From the NCBI GenBank assembly GCA_947650285.1, contig CANTFL010001046.1:1-64000 (forward strand): a stretch of 64,000 nucleotides of DNA. Reading direction: 5' to 3'. The DNA is from Hyaloperonospora brassicae (lineage: Eukaryota > Oomycota > Peronosporomycetes > Peronosporales > Peronosporaceae). Of the stretch, positions 21,659 to 34,100 are shown in pieces. The translations under genes and the position numbers were made by a program. Below the pieces are notes generated by a model. That model made no database searches. It was not told the origin of the DNA and saw nothing but the letters and a program-made list of their open reading frames with translations. How positions within the stretch are numbered: position 1 is the stretch's first letter; each line of letters starts with the position of its first letter.

Positions 21659-21756
21659 GGGGCATTTTTTTCTTAATTATCTGGGGCAATTTTGTTTAAC
21701 TGTCTAGGGCATATTTTGTTTTCATATATTCTGGAGCATTATTTTATCTACATTAC
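21659..21756 (-). repeat. Subterminal repeat cluster, right end
   Basis: Mirror of the left cluster: GGGGCA, GGGGCA, AGGGCA and GGAGCA, each followed by a T/A-rich run of about 17-21 bp, then the terminus. Confidence 0.65.
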
Positions 21757-21764
21757 ATTGTAAT
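21757..21764. repeat. Probable 8-bp target-site duplication, right
   Basis: ATTGTAAT directly after the right MULE end; partner of ATTTTAAT at 17557-17564 (one mismatch). Confidence 0.5.
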
Positions 21765-23169
21765 TGTGTTTTGCATGTATATAATATTCATATCGGATTT
21801 GCACGAAGATTTTAGGTGAAACGATTTTAAACGATTTGTGTGGTAAATTGAAGTTATATTATTTAGCGTAGGTAATCAACAGGGCCTTGATTAGGGTAAT
21901 TAGCAACAACAATTACTGTAGCTATGTAAATAGTACTCGATTTCTCATCTCACATGATTCTTGGCGTATAAAACAACTCATTTCAAAGTGCCTGTAGTGC
22001 ATTTGGCTATGATGCTGAGCTGGTTTCGTCAAGGAACTTAGGTCAGTATACAAAAATGTGCGGGCCTTGGGAAAGTATTAAAAAAAATATTTGTGACCTA
22101 TTATAAGAATTATCACTCAATATCTGATAAAAGGAATGGTGGCGATAATTAGCGAATAATGCCACTTTTATCTTATGTTGGTGGCTCAAAGGAATATTAT
22201 TGCATATGTTGTAGCTACATGAGCCTATTTGCATATAGTCTTACCACCTAAAAGGGGTATGCAATTATAAGTGAGGTCAACAATTGCCTCGCTAAATTTT
22301 TTATCCGTATCACAATTTATGAATATATTAGCATTGGTGTTGAGTTATAAATGACCTCCGCTCAAACACATATGAAATGATAAGAATCACAAAAAATGGC
22401 GAGAATGTAAGAGGATTGATCTGTCTATACAAATCGAGTCCTAAAAATCGATTGATACGGATTTCGTTGTCATGCATATATTGCTCTACTTACGGATACG
22501 ACGCCTAAGCTATGTGCAATGTGATATTTGACTCAATCGCAATTATTATATATAAAGTACTGGTTCTTATGATTATATATGATTAATGCCTATATTTATT
22601 TTACATTTTTAATTAGGTTGGAATTTTTTTAATAAAGAACACGACATGACAACGGTAAGCTCATAATCACGAACTATTTTCGCGCTGCCATAAATTGATC
22701 TCAGCATTGTGCCCAGGATATGAGGATTGACATATAAATGCCTAGACTGAATACTATGAGCTTTTATTTAAATATGTGCTACTATGTGCCATTCAACTAT
22801 AATTTTAAATATTATATTAAAAGACCATCCAATAGTTATTGTTTGAAAAAACATATATCTTACATTTGTTTTGAGATGGAGCCGCTTCAAAGATGAATAA
22901 AATTATATACAAGGCATTTAAAGTATCAAAATCTTTATTGGTTTGCTTTTTCTGATTGAACCCTTGCTCTAGCAGCCCATGCCACTTGATACTATTCTAG
23001 TTTCTATTATCACGCATTCAAATTATCGATATGAATACACATCGATCTTATTACTCGTAAAATTGAACTTAATAGCCATTTTTACATGCAAGTCCCACGG
23101 TCATGTCAGATTTTTGCAAGTATTAAAAAGAATACAATATGAAGCTCTAGTGTTTAATTAAGTAATTAC
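21765..23169. other. AT-rich spacer; nothing seen
   Basis: AT-rich without motifs. Short frames (22043-22234, 22979-23161) are within chance. Confidence 0.55.
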
Positions 23170-24178
23170 ATAGTTTTTGCATGGAGATTTCGACCAAGGA
23201 GGCGATCTTGACCAGGTACGCGATTGGAATTATGTATGCTTTCTCGAGCAGAAGGTGTACTACACGCCTTGCAATCACAATCTGAGTAGAATTTTGATTG
23301 AGTCAGCAAATAACGATCAGAAATTCGACTAGCGATTGAGCGGAGCGCACTACATCACGCAAATACGACTTATGTACAGATTGCGGTATTGGCGAAGTCG
23401 CAAATTGATACGTAAATACACATGACGCAATTGCAACGTGGACAGAGATCCAATTTGGATAGAGATTGCGAATTCGATGTAGATCTCTTTTGTTGGGAGC
23501 AATCGAGATCGGACAAGTTTGTCGCAAACTACGCGATTTATACCATGCAAGAGGAGTTGTACATGTATTAGGACATGTTGTGAAATAATAAAAAGACATC
23601 AGGTTTAGAGCCGTTGAGTGTAACGTTGGTATCTCTGGGTTAATTTGCTAAACATTATTTAGGTTGAAATTTTAATATAGGTACAGATGCCGGCTTATTA
23701 TACAGGTAAAGTGAGAGGCCACTTAGCGTCAATTGAATTCGCATACCAAAACGTTGTGATCAATCTGGTTTTTACAAGTGATCAAGACCTTTACAAACCA
23801 CGAACTGCAATTCGACGCAGCAACCAAATTGAAGTAAAACACTTCAAACTCGCTAGATGACGCAAGTGCCCAGAAGGTCAAACGCCTCAAAAACCGATAT
23901 TTTGGCTAACATGATCTTGTCGAGATCGGGGTGACTCATATCGATCACTTATTAAATAACTTTCGTCGTGTGAAGACAACATATAGACCGTCCAATTTCA
24001 AACACCGTTAAGTTTGCACTCGACGCGAGGCCATCTATTGTAGTGCATCTCGCCCTAACCACGGAGCTAAAAGGTTGAGAAGAAAAATTTACACATGGAT
24101 ATATAGTGACCCTTTTAAAAGTTGATGGACGCCAATAGTGAGTCTTTTTTAAATTAATTGGATCATCACCACTCCACA
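23170..24178 (+). repeat. Detached family-2 LTR, opposite orientation
   Basis: Read on the minus strand from 24178 it begins TGTGGAGTGGTGATGATC and contains TCGATATGAGTCACCCCGAT, then GGTTGCTGCGTCGAATTG and GGTCTTGATCAC, collinear with 62.87-63.05 kb (CTCAATATGAGTCACCCTGA, GTTTGCTGCGTCCAATTG, GTCCTTGATCCC). All other copies have this order on the plus strand. The left boundary (about 23170) is approximate because the terminal block is too decayed. The small frames at 23303-23599 are inside it. Confidence 0.6.
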
Positions 24179-27100
24179 GCTTAGGTTCTTGATGGCATGA
24201 AGCTTACGAATTTGACACCATTGTTGTAAATATAAGCTATCTAGGATCACAATATGACTCTACGCGTAACATATTGTGTAATTTGGCTTCATGGGTACTA
24301 AATTAGCGCACGTCGATATTTCGGACATCAAGCATATACCATACTTAAGTTTAGAATATATCAAAACTCAAAACATATCGCAATACTATTTTACTTTCAT
24401 TTGCGCAATCCGAATATGTTCTGGGCGTGTTTGATGATCTTTGACTCTAATCTATAACATTACGTAAATATCGGGTAGGTCAAGACCTATAATATTAATT
24501 TTATTATTAAATTTATGGAGATAACATCGGTAATTTCCGACTGAAATTTAACTTAAAAGATAAAAGCTTCGTAGACTTATCGTAATGTCACTCTGCGCAG
24601 TGATATAAACAGAAATACTCATAATATTCAGATGTAAGAGGTCTAATATAATCAATGTTTATGCTACTGTACTATGTCACATAGTGTATCCACAAATAAG
24701 ATATACTTCTCAACTTGGTCCGGCCGTCAGATTAATCGCTGTTCATTTTTGACAATTTAAAAGCTAAAGGCACGTCAAGATTCTAGGTGAATTTATCGGA
24801 TGATCGTTTACTTTGCGACTAGAACAAAAATTCAAAATTATCACATTATGTGATGGCGCACGAAATTTTTTTATGATATGTGCAATGCAGGCGTTTAAGT
24901 CTTTGTACGCTGTCAGGGTATATATTGTTTTCTAAATATTTGTTCCACAATGTAACTTTGTGTAATAGTTTCTGAGGCTGATCTATATAGATTTCATTTA
25001 ACAAAACAATGTAATATGAGCTTGTATGGCACTATATTCAAAAGCTTGGTTAAGCATTTTTTACTTGTCATCAACGATTTTGTTGTTAATAGGACGCATC
25101 TACCAAAACTTTCCGTACGATACTTAATAAGTAATTTTTAAATGAGACGCGTGGAGCCTTAGGCCACAGACACCTGTATGTGCCGCCACTAACCATTGTA
25201 TATGCACCATACATGATAGCTTTAGTCGATCGTCCGCTGGACCGCATTAACAAGCGATAGAATTTATTACAGAAATTACCCCTTTATGGTGCTTAATACA
25301 CATAAACAAACTAATTTTTTGATATCATATTTTTTTCAAATCCCACTATCCCTACTTTTGGCACAAGTATGTCAATTTGACATTTTAGAATGCTTAAAGC
25401 ACAATTAAGAATAACTTAGTTTTAGAGATATACTGATGCCTATTTTCTTTCTTTGAATGTGCACGAAAGGGGTAGACAGTGTACTACTTTAAATGGGCTG
25501 TAGAAACCATAAAAATATACAATAGGTTTATCTAGAGCATAGAGATATTATAAAGTCACATTTATATAAAATTGCACCTGGTGATTTCACACTGATATTT
25601 TTAAATACCTTATATCGTGAATCTTTAAATATGAAACGAGAGACGATTTAAAGTCTATTTTTTATAAATGTAGCTGTATAACAAAAACGTATTTCCGTTT
25701 AGTAGTGACATATTCGTCTTAATATATGCATATGTACACATGTATTTATATTGGACATTATTATCTTTACGTTTAAAGTTTCTGGATATGCGCCTTGTTA
25801 ACAGTATCCCTTTTTTCATTCCTTACTAATTACGGGATCTGGTGGACCAGAAAGTCAACAGTGCAATATGTAATTGATCAGTGAACACTTATACCTGCCT
25901 ATCGTAATTGATTGCATGCTTATATGCCTATTAAATTTTCAACGACATATAAAAATGCGAAGCAAGCTTACATTTATCATATTACATCTTGCCCCTTCCG
26001 AAAACGAATTGACGACACTTCAGATAATAATCTGATGTTTTGTAATGCTTAAACTCACACTCAAGGATACGACGCTATAGTCTTTAGGATAATTCGGAGG
26101 TGCCAGTATTGCTCAACGTGCAAAAATTCAGGGTAATCACGATGAGTGTCAAAAATAAGGGAAGCAAATAGGGGCCACATAGATATGCGACTGTACGCCA
26201 AAAACAAATTGTGTCAAAAAGGATGGCGTTTTATACTAAACAGTATAATATACAAAGTCGCTATCTTCACACTTGAACAAAAGCTTTTCATGTAGCTACG
26301 CGCTTTTTAAGAAGAAGCTGATGCTCATGGTAAAGCATATTATAAAGACATGTGATTTTTCGAGAGATACTTAAACCGCTTAAAGTCTAAACAACCAAGG
26401 GATACTACCGCATAAAAGACTGCATACAACGAAAGAATTCGAATATAACTAAAACAGTCCATGGAAAGGAGCCTTTGAAATCACTTTATTATAATTTCCG
26501 TCAAAAGAAGTACGGCAATAGTACGACTGTGATCATTAGAATAAATTACATTCTATTTTTTTCACTTAATATTATTAATATTCTACACTAATATTCGCAT
26601 GCAATGCTGATTTATGTACGTACAAAAGTAACAGATTGAAAGGCTACTACTGGTTTTGATTGGCCTTACTATCGCGTAAGTTTCATTCTTCGCGTGCTTT
26701 TTTCTTTTGATAAACGAAGGCGCTTATATATACAAATGGGCGCAAGAGTGGGTTCAAATATGTATAACTTCACGAAACGCCGTTCCGCAGTTTCTACCAA
26801 CCCAGTAACGATTGCAGCCGGTTACGATGACGACTTGCTTGACTAATTGATAGCGTATGTACGAAATTAAAAACTTAGTATGTCGCTAGCCAATTCCAAA
26901 GCATTTGCTTACAATAGCCGCCAGCATTTTGTTTGATGATAGGATTAGTTATATAAAAGATAAAATAAAATTAGATTCATGTAACTTATTAAACGGCTTT
27001 TCCTGCTGAATCATAATTTGTCCAATTGCAGAAGGTGCGGTCAGTCACAAAAAATACATGGCCTTACATAGCGGGTGATTATATATAAATACTATGCGAA

Positions 27101-28812
27101 GTAAAAGAGAATACTTAGCTACATAACAGGCTAGTGGATCCCATTGATTACACGCTATGTCTTTGCATCGACAATTGTGGTTTTGCTAATAAATAATAAT
27201 ACGAACACGTCAAGAGTGGATAAAGCATATACCGCATTATAAAAGTACTTCAAGTTGTTTATCATGGACCTGTGGGATGTGCTCAATAGGACTAAGCTTC
27301 CCTTGCAAAATTCTGTGGCCAAACCCATAAGCGTATGTAGACGAATTTGCTATAAAAGTGGGGTGCGATCGTAAAAAATCGCTATGCCGGAGTGGTTCAA
27401 TCCATTTCAAGAATAGGCGCTGAAATCCTTTATAAACAAATAATACTATTTGATAACAAAAAGCGGGTCGACTAATTTTTTAACATAATCTGCACCAAAA
27501 TTAGGATTTCTTTGCTTCCACAAAATTCTAGCATGGAAGATCAGGAAAGGTCATCTCCATGTAAGTGACAATTACCCGCTTTAGCACCTTCGGTGTGTTA
27601 AATTCTCAATCTTTTCACTGTATATGCATCTAAAAGTCATAAATGATATTGACAGCGTGGATACTTATGGTATCGTTTAACGATGCTATCAGCGTATCGT
27701 TAGCTAGCCACCCTTGAACAGCTAGACATGCAACACCTGGTTGCAGAGACGGGATCACTGACATTGGATATATCTATTCCGTCAATTGCGAGGGCAAAAG
27801 GTGTCCCCAACAGCTAGAAAATAATGTCTATCGGATATAATTTCCACGGAATGTAGCTAAACTCAGCGAGATACGTCACAATTGGAATTAGTGGAAGCGG
27901 CAATTGGCAAAAAGTTTGATGTATGAGGCCAAAATGATACTTACCATAATATTAGAACTTTTTACAAAGAGAGAGGTAGTCGTCTAAATACACAAATCGG
28001 TTTAGAGAGAGCAACGCATTAGCTATGACGTTAGTGTCTTTAGAGATCCTGTACAACCAAAAAGGTGCATACATGTCGCAGCTATTTTTTACAAAACTAC
28101 AATGATTGTGACATTAAATTATATAGCAACTTTTTTATAAACTTCAATATTTCTATAGCGTTGAGGAATCCACAACGGTACTAATGGCAGATGCATGTGT
28201 ATATGTATAACCTAGTCTCCGTAAAGAAGGATTGTTGAATCAGCTATAGTGACGAACCCCACAATTCCATTCTTCCTGGTACATGATAAAAAATTAGGCT
28301 ATATATGATATATATGAAAATGAATATAATGCATGACGTAATAGTACGTGTCGTGAATAAAACCCTTTCCTAAGACTTCCTACATTACCACCGCCGTCAA
28401 AAAGCTAAGGTGCAGTAAAAACAGTATAGAATATATATTTGAACATCATAATACCAGAATGGGTGTTTCTATACCTTTAAGATGTATTTATGCGAGGCAC
28501 ATTCTCGTTGACTAGCACAAACAATAAACGCTACTCCTTCTCACCAATCACAAATCACTTCATTTAACCCTCATCCCGGCCTCAAGTACTGTTAAAAAGG
28601 CGCAGCTTGCGAAAATTTGTGACGCCTCAAATCTCTGTTCTAGTAATGGCATCGTTTAGCTGCGCATTTCACGCAACAGGACGATCTGTGCACCTAAAAG
28701 TGACTAGGGTAGACTTTTAACAGGTATCGAACCCGCTGCAGTATATTATTTGACGCTAGATATCAGATTCAAGCTGGATTATATGATTATTAATAAATAC
28801 ATTTTAGCAGCG
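24179..28812. other. AT-rich desert
   Basis: About 4.6 kb without a frame of 60 codons and without recognised repeats. A slightly GC-richer patch near 26680-26850 shows no motif. Confidence 0.6.
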
Positions 28813-28820
28813 AGTTTTCA

Positions 28821-29116
28821 GTAGCCCACACTCGTCTCATATGTTTTGACACGTAGATCATCCTGTGTATTTGACGACAAAACTGGAACTTGATGAGCAT
28901 TGTGTGACGCGCAAATCTTTCATACACGTCTGGTAAATTAAAAAAACAATTAATAATCCGTCAGAGAATGTAAAGTAGCCCCACACTCGTTTCACACGTT
29001 CTGAACACGTAAATTCCTTGTGTTTTTGACGGTAGGCAATCTCCTGATGACTCACTTTGTGACGCGCGAAATGTTACCTACACAAGACAGTGCAATTAAC
29101 AACAACAAAAAGGTTT
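28821..29116. repeat. Tandem duplication, two ~154-bp units
   Basis: GTAGCCCACACTCGTCTCA (28821) recurs as GTAGCCCCACACTCGTTTCA (28975). Both are followed by TTTGACG, then (T)GTGACGCGC(A/G)AA and a (T)ACAC block at the same spacing. The copies are diverged, so the duplication is old. The minus frame at 28858-29055 crosses the units and is not considered coding. Confidence 0.8.
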
Positions 29117-30559
29117 GAAAGGAATGCGCTTATATATTTTTGGGAGGAGCTCCAATTCACAACAAAGTTTAACGAGTTATATATGCGTACAATTGTAAAT
29201 TTTCATGGGCGTGCAATTAGCAATTTTTTTACATAAACATATATATAAAGTAATATACATAAACCCAGAATGTTAATGTATTTGTTGTGAATTGTTTATT
29301 GTTTTAATTCGAGTACAAATCGATTACAGTCATAAATATAATTAAATTCAGAAAGGATTGTAAGAGTCAGTGTTTAGCATACTGGAGTATATTAAATTGT
29401 AAAATCGTATAAGATAAGGATTAATAAAAAGCTAAAATTGTGAGGTGTGGCCTGTGATCAATGAAGAGAAACGCCGACAATTTACACGGTTTAAGCTGCT
29501 AGCGTGGTAAATTAAGATCATAAATAGAAAGTTTCAATGATTTGAATGAGGATTCTTTTCAAAATCAATGCGTGTAGGAAACACAATCGGTTTATATAGT
29601 CGATTTAGAATTATATAAGATTAAATCGATAGTATTTATCTTTCAAATCGCTCGTTAGAGACGATACAATCGGGTGCGTATCCTTGTCATGAGCAAGAAT
29701 TTCCTTACGTGGACGACACTTAATTACCGTAGCCGGCTTTACATCTTGATGTGACATATGAGCCTTACGAAACCGCACTCTCGATTTTTATTGGATCACA
29801 TAATTACCAAAATAAAAGGTCATCAAAAGAAATCTAATGACTCATGCTTTATAATTATCTTTAATTTTATTTATTTTGAGTCACAGTATGTGGGATAATT
29901 GAAAAGGTTTTCACTGCTGTCTTCTTTACTTATAAAACCTTTTACAAATAAATCACAGGTTTATACTACTCTCATTACATTCAATGTGTCAATTGTGGCC
30001 GCATGGCAAATGTAATTTATAAAAATATCTCATAGTCAGGATTAGTAAAGATTTTATACATCTTAATGACAATGCAAAAACATATTCATTACAACATGTT
30101 CCAAAACACTGTTGATCTTAACATGGAGATGCCTTTTTTGCGAAAACTTATATGATAAAATTGGTGTTAATACTATATATCTTTGTTTGTTATTTGGTAA
30201 AAAATCAGTGCGTATTTTTTAATTAAGACCTCCCATCACAGTATAAGAAATATAAAGCGCAAGTTTCTACATATCATCGAGTGTTGAAAGATATATACGT
30301 ATACATAAACATAAAATAGAATGTTCAATAGGCCGTAAAATTTCGCTAATGAGCCGGTATTCTAAACTATACCAAAGTACAAAAGTCAAAGACAGTTTAT
30401 TTTATAATTTAAAAAAATGTTTCATAACTATCATTTTCAATATAATTACACGACCAATGACTACGATTCAATATAACCGTTAAAAGAAGTCGAAGAATAT
30501 TAGGACTTAGCGGGAAAAGGTGTGCACCAGACATAATTGGATTAGCTGCGTGGTGCCTA
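29117..30559. other. AT-rich desert
   Basis: No coding-like composition or repeats noticed. Confidence 0.6.
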
Positions 30560-33500
30560 ATTATCATCGTCCTCATCAGCGCGGAACGTAGTGATAAACT
30601 GCTTTACTTTGAGCTATTTTATTCGAACAAAAACAGCTATAATTGAACGATACCGTCTATCTTCCTCCCGATCGTTAGGCTTTACCGTTTTTCGTTGTGC
30701 CTTCGCTCGTGCGTCTGCATCTTCCCGTTATCTGGCTGCATAATGGCGTCGATTTAATTGCCCTTGTCGAGAAGAGCTAATAAGCGCTTATATATTTATA
30801 GGCGATTGAAGATCGATCGCAACCGATCAAAGTCTCTCAGGACATGATTGTATAAAGACAGGTTGTCATTTTCTAAACATTTATACACCTTTATATATAT
30901 TATTAGTAGAATCGGTACAGATTAATTTGTTGGCTCAGTCGGATACGAAGGATTGTTACTCGATGGTTTGTTACATGTCGGGCGCTTTTTGTCTCGCCTC
31001 GGCAACCATTTTAATGCCCTCTGTGAGCTTCAAATTGACGAACGTCTTTTATTATAGCAACTAGGCGGATTATTAAGCGTTCGTCCCTGTTGATAACGTT
31101 AGCACAGCGACAAAAACCGTGCTGTTTGCAGAATCGATGAAGGTTGGCGTTTGCCATGTAGGGCTGCCAGCTATGAACGGTTTAAAGCAGTACTACGGAT
31201 CTCTGACATTCGATCTTAAATATTGAAAATTCTTTTGCGCCTCTGTTGATCCGCTACCGTCACCGGCTGATGTCTCTGCATCGGGGTTATGATTTGATTT
31301 TGGCCGTGACTACGGCTGCTGCTTTTTAGGTCGCTCACTCAACAGGATGTATAAAATGTGAGAAATAGTTTTCCTATTAAAGCCGACAATGATTCCGGCT
31401 TTGATGATATTGGACGTGAGTATTATGAGGCGTGTTGAGCATGCTGTAGTTAAAAATTGAGCAAAATTTTGATTTGTATACGTGATACCGATAGACGATG
31501 GCGCATAAGCTGGCTCGTATTATCATTTAGATAGTTTGCCTCGGATACAGTAATGTTCGAAGACTTACAGGTGCCGTTTGAAGTTGCCGTGACCATGTTC
31601 TTGTCACTGACTAACTTGGGGCTAATTTTAGCTCATTCTCCATCATGCGTTGTTTTACATTGCTTACATTTAGTTGATGGACTCCTTTTGCGACTGACAA
31701 TCGATCTATGTGCTGAGATTACGTGGAATACGTCGCGTTTGCTTGATAGGATGGCAAGCTAATATAGCACTTGAAATATAGTATACAATTCGCTTCGTTT
31801 AGGTGGGTAGGACATAAACGTGATAATATATGATCCTATTATCACAACACTTATTTACGCTTCTTAACCCATCGGATGCGCTTGAGTGATAAAAAAGCCT
31901 TGTTAATGGATCGCACGTTGTGGAACACGCTAAGTATGATGTTAATGTGCTTAAAGACAAATATTAATGCGTAGTTGTACACAGTTATTTACATAGTGAT
32001 GGCATCTTAGTATAAACATCTGCTTTGCTTAAGTTTATTGACGTCTACACAAAATATTATGTTTTTTGCAGCATTAAAGGCAATAAACACAGTATCGAAA
32101 TGCGCTATATCCTCGACTATTCATAATTCTGGAGGCGCTGCAGGCACTGCATGTGCTTGTGCGGCTTGACGACATGGCTTTGCGGTGTGCTAAAAGTTTC
32201 CACAGCGTATACATTGTTGACAGCTCTCTAAATAATAGTGTCCTTTATATGCTCAAAAGTAAAAAAAGCGGCGGATTAAATCTGTTGGGCGCCCGCCGCC
32301 CTTTTTAACACAGAATTAAGTGTTGCAGAATCTTAAGCATCAATAACATGGTCGTACAGCATCCGTTTATTGTGTCTTTAAGCATACCCGTACCTCTCAG
32401 AAAGTCCTTTTTATCACAGTATAAAAATGTGACATCATAAAATCTTACTGTTTAGGTTTAAGCCTTCGAGTTTAAGGCTGATCCAACAACCAACGCCGAT
32501 CCAAATATTGTACTGTATACGTCCGTTCCAAATTTTAATATTGCATGACGACATGGATGTCCTAATTTATTTTGTCACAAGATTCTGAAAACGTGCTAGG
32601 TCAACTCTATTATGCTTTTGATGTTCTGCTGCCAGTGCAACTGCAGCAAAAATCTTTAATATAACTTCTCAAACTGAATCTCTACCTGAAATTTGACAAT
32701 GGCGCGTTCCCTTGCGTTTTGATGACTGACTATAGCACGTTGGCCATAACAGGCCAATTTGTTAGACGAGTTTATTGACCATGAATTATCTAAGGGTTGA
32801 TATAAAATTGGGTTGTTGAACGACCAATATCGTAAATTTCAAAGTAATAATACTGATGTGTAAAATTAGCATATCTGCTACTTGGTAGCCGCATGTGCGC
32901 TCTTGACATGTGATTGTGTCGCAACACCATAATGTAGACAGCCATGAATGTGCGAAGACACGAACATTTTTTATGAGCTAGCCAATTTATCCAGATCCTA
33001 CTTTACATAAGCCGGTTGATCAATTCTCATTAAAAAAATAGGCAATTGAGCTCTGTCGTTTATTGAGCTTGTACCAAGCAGTTCCACGTTTCCTGCCTTC
33101 GTATAAGTAACCTTTAATTTTCAAATAGCTTTCGATGTTTGCGGTGATGTTCATGTTGATGTGCAATCTACAAAGCAATGTATTCGCAAAGAAAAAAGTG
33201 ACCGAGAAACGTTTTAATGCCATTTCGCGATTAACGAGAAAATTTGCTTTGGTGCAGCGTTTTTAAAAGTCCTGAATCCCGGCTCGGATTCTTCATCCAA
33301 CAGGTGTAGTTACCTTATATCTAGTTCTTTATTAAGTAAAAGGCGAGAGTGGTGCTGGTGTTGGTCGCAGGCACGCCCACAATGTGCAGCAGAGGTTTTC
33401 GAAATAAGTTTATTCTGTTAGTGGCGTCAACCAAAAATATCCGACTTACACTGTATCAGGCAGAGATTGTTTTAATAGAAGAAGACACGCTAAACAGGTG

Positions 33501-34100
33501 CGTGAGCTGCTGATAAGCAATCAAATTTGCGTAGAGTGGCGCATTTCTTTTGTCGTATCAGGTTGCTAGACTTTAAGCCAGTAAGTTAGAGCAGACCTTC
33601 CATTTAATAATCTTCGGCGTATATTTGCTCAATCGGCATATATATGCGCGCATTAACACCAAAAAAACAGATTTCTGAAGCGAAGCGAAGATTAAATCAT
33701 AGCTGATGCGTGCACGAAGACTCTTAATCACCGATTGTTCGTTTTTTTCTTCGTCAAGGCTCGTCCATGTGAAGACACCGTGGTTTTTTGAGAAATTAGG
33801 AGTATTTTTTTCATAAGTGACTCTTGTCAATCACTGGTCATTTTGTTTTTTACGGTCGATATTGCGTGATCGTGGCCGTAAAGGGGCAGCTATTGGTGCG
33901 GCTTGAGTGCAAGTTTTGACTAAGAGGTGCTGTACCTGACACTTAACCAGATTAAAATCTAACGCCGTTGCATGAGCATTAAATATCTACTTATTTAATC
34001 TCACCTTCATTTCGATTACCCTTCTTTTGTTGCCTATAATTTCATGTAATATAGCTTTTGTGTTGCTTCGAAAAGGGCGTGGCCGGTTTCGTCGGTGCCA
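30560..34100 (-). pseudogene. Heavily decayed retroelement (gag with CCHC knuckle, then pol-like remains)
   Basis: This stretch is richer in GC than its flanks. The minus strand at 32172-32214 reads CIRCGNF-stop-HTAKPC, an exact C-x2-C-x4-H-x4-C zinc knuckle apart from one stop, followed by an Ala/Pro/Gln-rich tail. Further along the minus strand (30.9-31.7 kb), runs such as KTFVNLKLTEGIKMVAEARQ and KLVSDKNMVTATSNGTC appear between stops. The order (knuckle, then pol-like) suits an LTR retroelement, possibly Copia-type, but protease, RT and integrase motifs could not be identified. Plus frame 31553-31762 is treated as a shadow. LTRs were not found. Confidence 0.35.

Larger units (their letters stand above)
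17565..21756 (-). mobile_element. Mutator-like (MULE) DNA transposon with ~0.9-kb terminal inverted repeats
   Basis: A 4.19-kb unit bounded by long inverted repeats (17565-18501 and 20857-21756), each ending GTAATGTAGATAAAATAATG when read inward. The 2.36-kb interior carries a broken minus-strand transposase with MULE-type motifs (see separate entry). Likely 8-bp flanking duplications fit a MULE. Excluding a repeat-length change and a few substitutions, the arms are nearly identical, in contrast to the interior and to all surrounding elements. The arms include a GC-rich block (17740-17900 and its mirror) that stands out in AT-rich DNA. The call combines architecture (seen) with family knowledge; no search was run. 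Confidence 0.75.
20857..21756 (-). repeat. Right terminal inverted repeat of MULE
   Basis: About 900 bp, the reverse complement of 17565-18501. Differences seen by eye: two transitions near 20890-20900, a single base near 21210 (CCAATAAC against GTTAATGG on the other strand), an extra A near 21332, and fewer triplet units. Confidence 0.9.

Noticed and set aside
28708..28736. Box-B-like GGGTTCGATACC on the minus strand
   Set aside because: No box A or cloverleaf upstream in the right spacing.
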